Positions 7,510 to 8,463 of a stretch of DNA of 8,463 nucleotides are shown one piece after another. The position numbers were made by a program, and so were the translations under genes. The notes below the pieces were generated by a model, which worked only from the letters and a program-made list of their open reading frames with translations, made no database searches and was not told the DNA's origin. Origin of the DNA: Elusimicrobia bacterium RIFOXYB2_FULL_48_7 (GTDB lineage Bacteria; Elusimicrobiota; Endomicrobiia; CG1-02-37-114; XYA2-FULL-39-19); assembly GCA_001800495.1 (NCBI GenBank), contig MGVM01000074.1, positions 1 through 8,463 on the forward strand, read 5' to 3'. Within the stretch, counting starts at the first letter, position 1. Every line of letters begins with the position of its first letter.

Positions 7510-7542
7510 CTGTAACTTTTTCCGGGTTCGGTTGTATATAAA
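7510..7542 (+). promoter_or_regulatory. promoter of the 204-residue exported protein gene (shared motif copy 2)
   Basis: CTGTAACTT (7510-7518), 13 bp, then TTGTATATAA (7532-7541), matching the 2517-2549 promoter at all 19 bases of the two blocks with an identical gap. It begins two bases after the stop codon of the barrel gene. The 13 spacer bases differ between the copies, which argues for selection on the two boxes rather than a recent duplication. The predicted RNA start near 7548 leaves a leader of about 40 bases. Confidence 0.6.
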
Positions 7543-7548
7543 GCAAGA

Positions 7549-7560
7549 GGCCGCAAGGCC
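7549..7560 (+). promoter_or_regulatory. small GNRA-loop hairpin at predicted mRNA 5' end
   Basis: GGCC-GCAA-GGCC folds into a four-base-pair G/C stem closed by a GNRA tetraloop. It falls at the 5' end of the message expected from the promoter at 7510-7542. There is no T-run after it, so it is not a terminator. A 5' stabilising stem is plausible, but the short stem could be chance. Confidence 0.35.
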
Positions 7561-7586
7561 CAAATCTAAAAAGGGAGGACAGTAAG

Positions 7587-8201
7587 ATGAAAAAAGCAGG
7601 ATTAGCGATTTTAGCAGCGGCAGTTTTGTTAAGTTCAGGGCTTTTGACAGCGGAAGACAAACTTCTGACGCAGACAAAAGACCCGCTTCAAACCCAGGAC
7701 CAGCTGTGTACAGCGACCAAGGACATGGATCAGCTGTGCACCGCCACCCAGGACCGTTACACAACGCAGGAAGTAAATGCGATCTGCACGGCAGCCAAGG
7801 AAGCTGTTGAGGCAGGCACGACCCAGAGGGAAATGGTGAAATTAGCCAAGGCTCTCATGACAAAGAACATCACGGGCCAGGACCTTGCGTCAACAATGGG
7901 ACTGGTAAAGGTAGCCATTAAGGAAGGCCTTACACCGGAAGAAGCAAGGACAACCGTAATGCTTCAGGCATCTAACAGCCTGAAGAACAACCAGAGCGGT
8001 TCCATGCTTTGCAACCAGGTAGCCGTAGCGCTCAGCGCGAGAGTTGTCGCGCGCAGCGAGAACCTGGAAGAAGCGAAAAAGATGTTCCTCGCATTAAAGG
8101 AAAAAGTTGAGGAACAGCTTCGCGAAAAATACGGGGAGACAGTTACTCCTCCGGTTGGCGCTCCTGATACAGCTGACCAGAACAGAAAGAACAAAAGATA
8201 A
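7587..8201 (+). CDS. hypothetical exported alpha-helical protein with short N-terminal Cys repeats
   Basis: A 204-residue protein with a clear signal peptide (1-22, ending LLTA) and a strong start (GGGAGG at 7573-7578, 8 bases before the ATG). I do not recognise the family. After the signal comes a Q/T/D-rich stretch with a repeated unit: DQLCTATKD (38-46), DQLCTATQD (48-56) and a degenerate NAICTAAKE (64-72). The remainder looks helical. Residues 70-82 and 107-119 share a hydrophobic/charged pattern of the form K-x-A-[IV]-x-x-G-x-T-x-x-E at a 37-residue offset, so the core may be repeated helical hairpins; a third, weaker copy may lie at 148-163. Cysteines are C41, C51, C67 and C142; no CxxCH haem motif is present. 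The tail (185-204) is polar and probably disordered. It has its own promoter, shared in type with the gene at 2598, so joint regulation with surface proteins is likely. Confidence 0.8.
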   Translation: MKKAGLAILAAAVLLSSGLLTAEDKLLTQTKDPLQTQDQLCTATKDMDQLCTATQDRYTTQEVNAICTAAKEAVEAGTTQREMVKLAKALMTKNITGQDLASTMGLVKVAIKEGLTPEEARTTVMLQASNSLKNNQSGSMLCNQVAVALSARVVARSENLEEAKKMFLALKEKVEEQLREKYGETVTPPVGAPDTADQNRKNKR

Positions 8202-8219
8202 ATAATTTTTTCAGCAGAA

Positions 8220-8268
8220 CCAAAAGGTAAAACCACCGTGAATAAGTCGCGGGGGTTTTGCCTTTTGG
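8220..8268 (+). terminator. long hairpin, probable transcription terminator
   Basis: CCAAAAGGTAAAACC (8220-8234) pairs over 15 positions (one T-G wobble) with GGTTTTGCCTTTTGG (8254-8268). Beyond one mismatch, three more pairs form (8236-8238 with 8250-8252), leaving an 11-base loop. It lies 19 bases after the stop of the 204-residue protein gene. Read as a terminator, the inner G/C stem is followed by TTTTGCCTTTT; a clean U-run after the full stem is lacking, so the mechanism is not certain. Confidence 0.6.
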
Positions 8269-8291
8269 CATGGGCAGGCCATGCGGAAGGG

Positions 8292-8318
8292 TTGAAATAA
8301 ACTTATTTTATTTATAAA
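8292..8318 (+). promoter_or_regulatory. possible promoter for the last gene
   Basis: TTGAAA (8292-8297) and TATAAA (8313-8318) are good -35 and -10 matches, but the spacer is only 15 bp, shorter than ideal. Initiation would fall near 8325, within a few bases of the ATG at 8328, implying a leaderless or nearly leaderless message. The surrounding DNA is very A/T-rich, so a chance match is possible. Confidence 0.4.
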
Positions 8319-8327
8319 CTCAAAACC

Positions 8328-8463
8328 ATGGAAAAAAAGCGCTGTATCTCAAAAGTTGTTTGCTCTATTTCGTTTTTACTGTTAACCGCGGTAAACTGCC
8401 ACAGCGCCTGGGATATATCCCCTGTTGATTCCGCGGGAGATGTCGGCATGTACTCGGCGCTGG
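8328..8463 (+). CDS. exported protein, N-terminal fragment
   Basis: An open frame of 45 codons runs off the right edge. It begins MEKKRC and has a hydrophobic core (VVCSISFLLLTAV) typical of a signal peptide, with probable cleavage after CHSA, before WDISPVDSAGDVGMYSAL. The segment VDSAGDVGMYSAL resembles the opening of exported beta-propeller-like or repeat proteins in which a similar phrase recurs; this is recollection, not a search result. A lipobox is not supported, because N precedes the cysteine at residue 24. An in-frame stop at 8298-8300 and the absence of any upstream ATG fix the start at 8328. Unlike the three plus-strand genes before it, there is no purine-rich Shine-Dalgarno site in front. 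Confidence 0.7.
   Translation, partial: MEKKRCISKVVCSISFLLLTAVNCHSAWDISPVDSAGDVGMYSAL

Noticed and set aside
7540..7586. Cyclic-di-GMP or other riboswitch because of the GCAA tetraloop
   Set aside because: Only one 4-bp stem is present in about 45 bases; the conserved core of known riboswitch classes is missing.
8328..8420. Lipoprotein signal in the last gene
   Set aside because: The residues before the cysteine (AVN) do not fit the L-[AS]-[GA]-C consensus.
1..8463. CRISPR array, tRNA, rRNA, insertion sequence or phage genes
   Set aside because: No regularly spaced repeats, cloverleaf-like sequence, transposase motif or terminal inverted repeats were seen on reading through the window.

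Overview
The window looks like chromosomal DNA of a bacterium with an outer membrane. Evidence is an outer-membrane barrel of the PorV/PorQ type, several classical signal peptides and a large surface protein with a FlgD-like C-terminal domain. Composition is mixed (about half G+C) with strong GGGGGAGG-type Shine-Dalgarno sites. This combination is common in poorly cultured lineages near the FCB group, Elusimicrobia and similar candidate phyla. That placement is inference: there is no rRNA or ribosomal marker here.

Layout. Minus strand, 2371 down to 1: a tightly coupled GldA-like / GldF-like / GldG-like ABC operon, with both junctions ATGA overlaps and the GldG-like gene cut by the window edge. 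Region 2372-2597 is a divergent control region. It holds a good sigma70-type promoter for the minus-strand operon (TTGATA-N17-TATATT), a hairpin at the predicted 5' end of that mRNA, and a different promoter facing right. Plus strand: a 1312-residue modular surface protein (two CBM9/DOMON-like sandwiches, six Ig-like modules, a ZU5-like domain, a FlgD-like end), then 15 bp later a PorV-like barrel, then a 204-residue exported alpha-helical protein of unknown function. A long hairpin at 8220-8268 closes that unit. A further exported-protein gene begins at 8328 and runs off the right edge.

How the parts fit. The large protein and the barrel form a two-gene operon, resembling cargo with a FlgD-like C-terminal domain and the PorV-type shuttle of type IX secretion; core secretion genes are not in the window. 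The genes at 2598 and 7587 each follow the same 32-bp promoter layout: CTGTAACTT, 13 variable bases, TTGTATATAA. This suggests one sigma factor or regulator controls both exported products. The theme of the plus strand is the cell surface. No CRISPR array, tRNA, rRNA or mobile element was seen.
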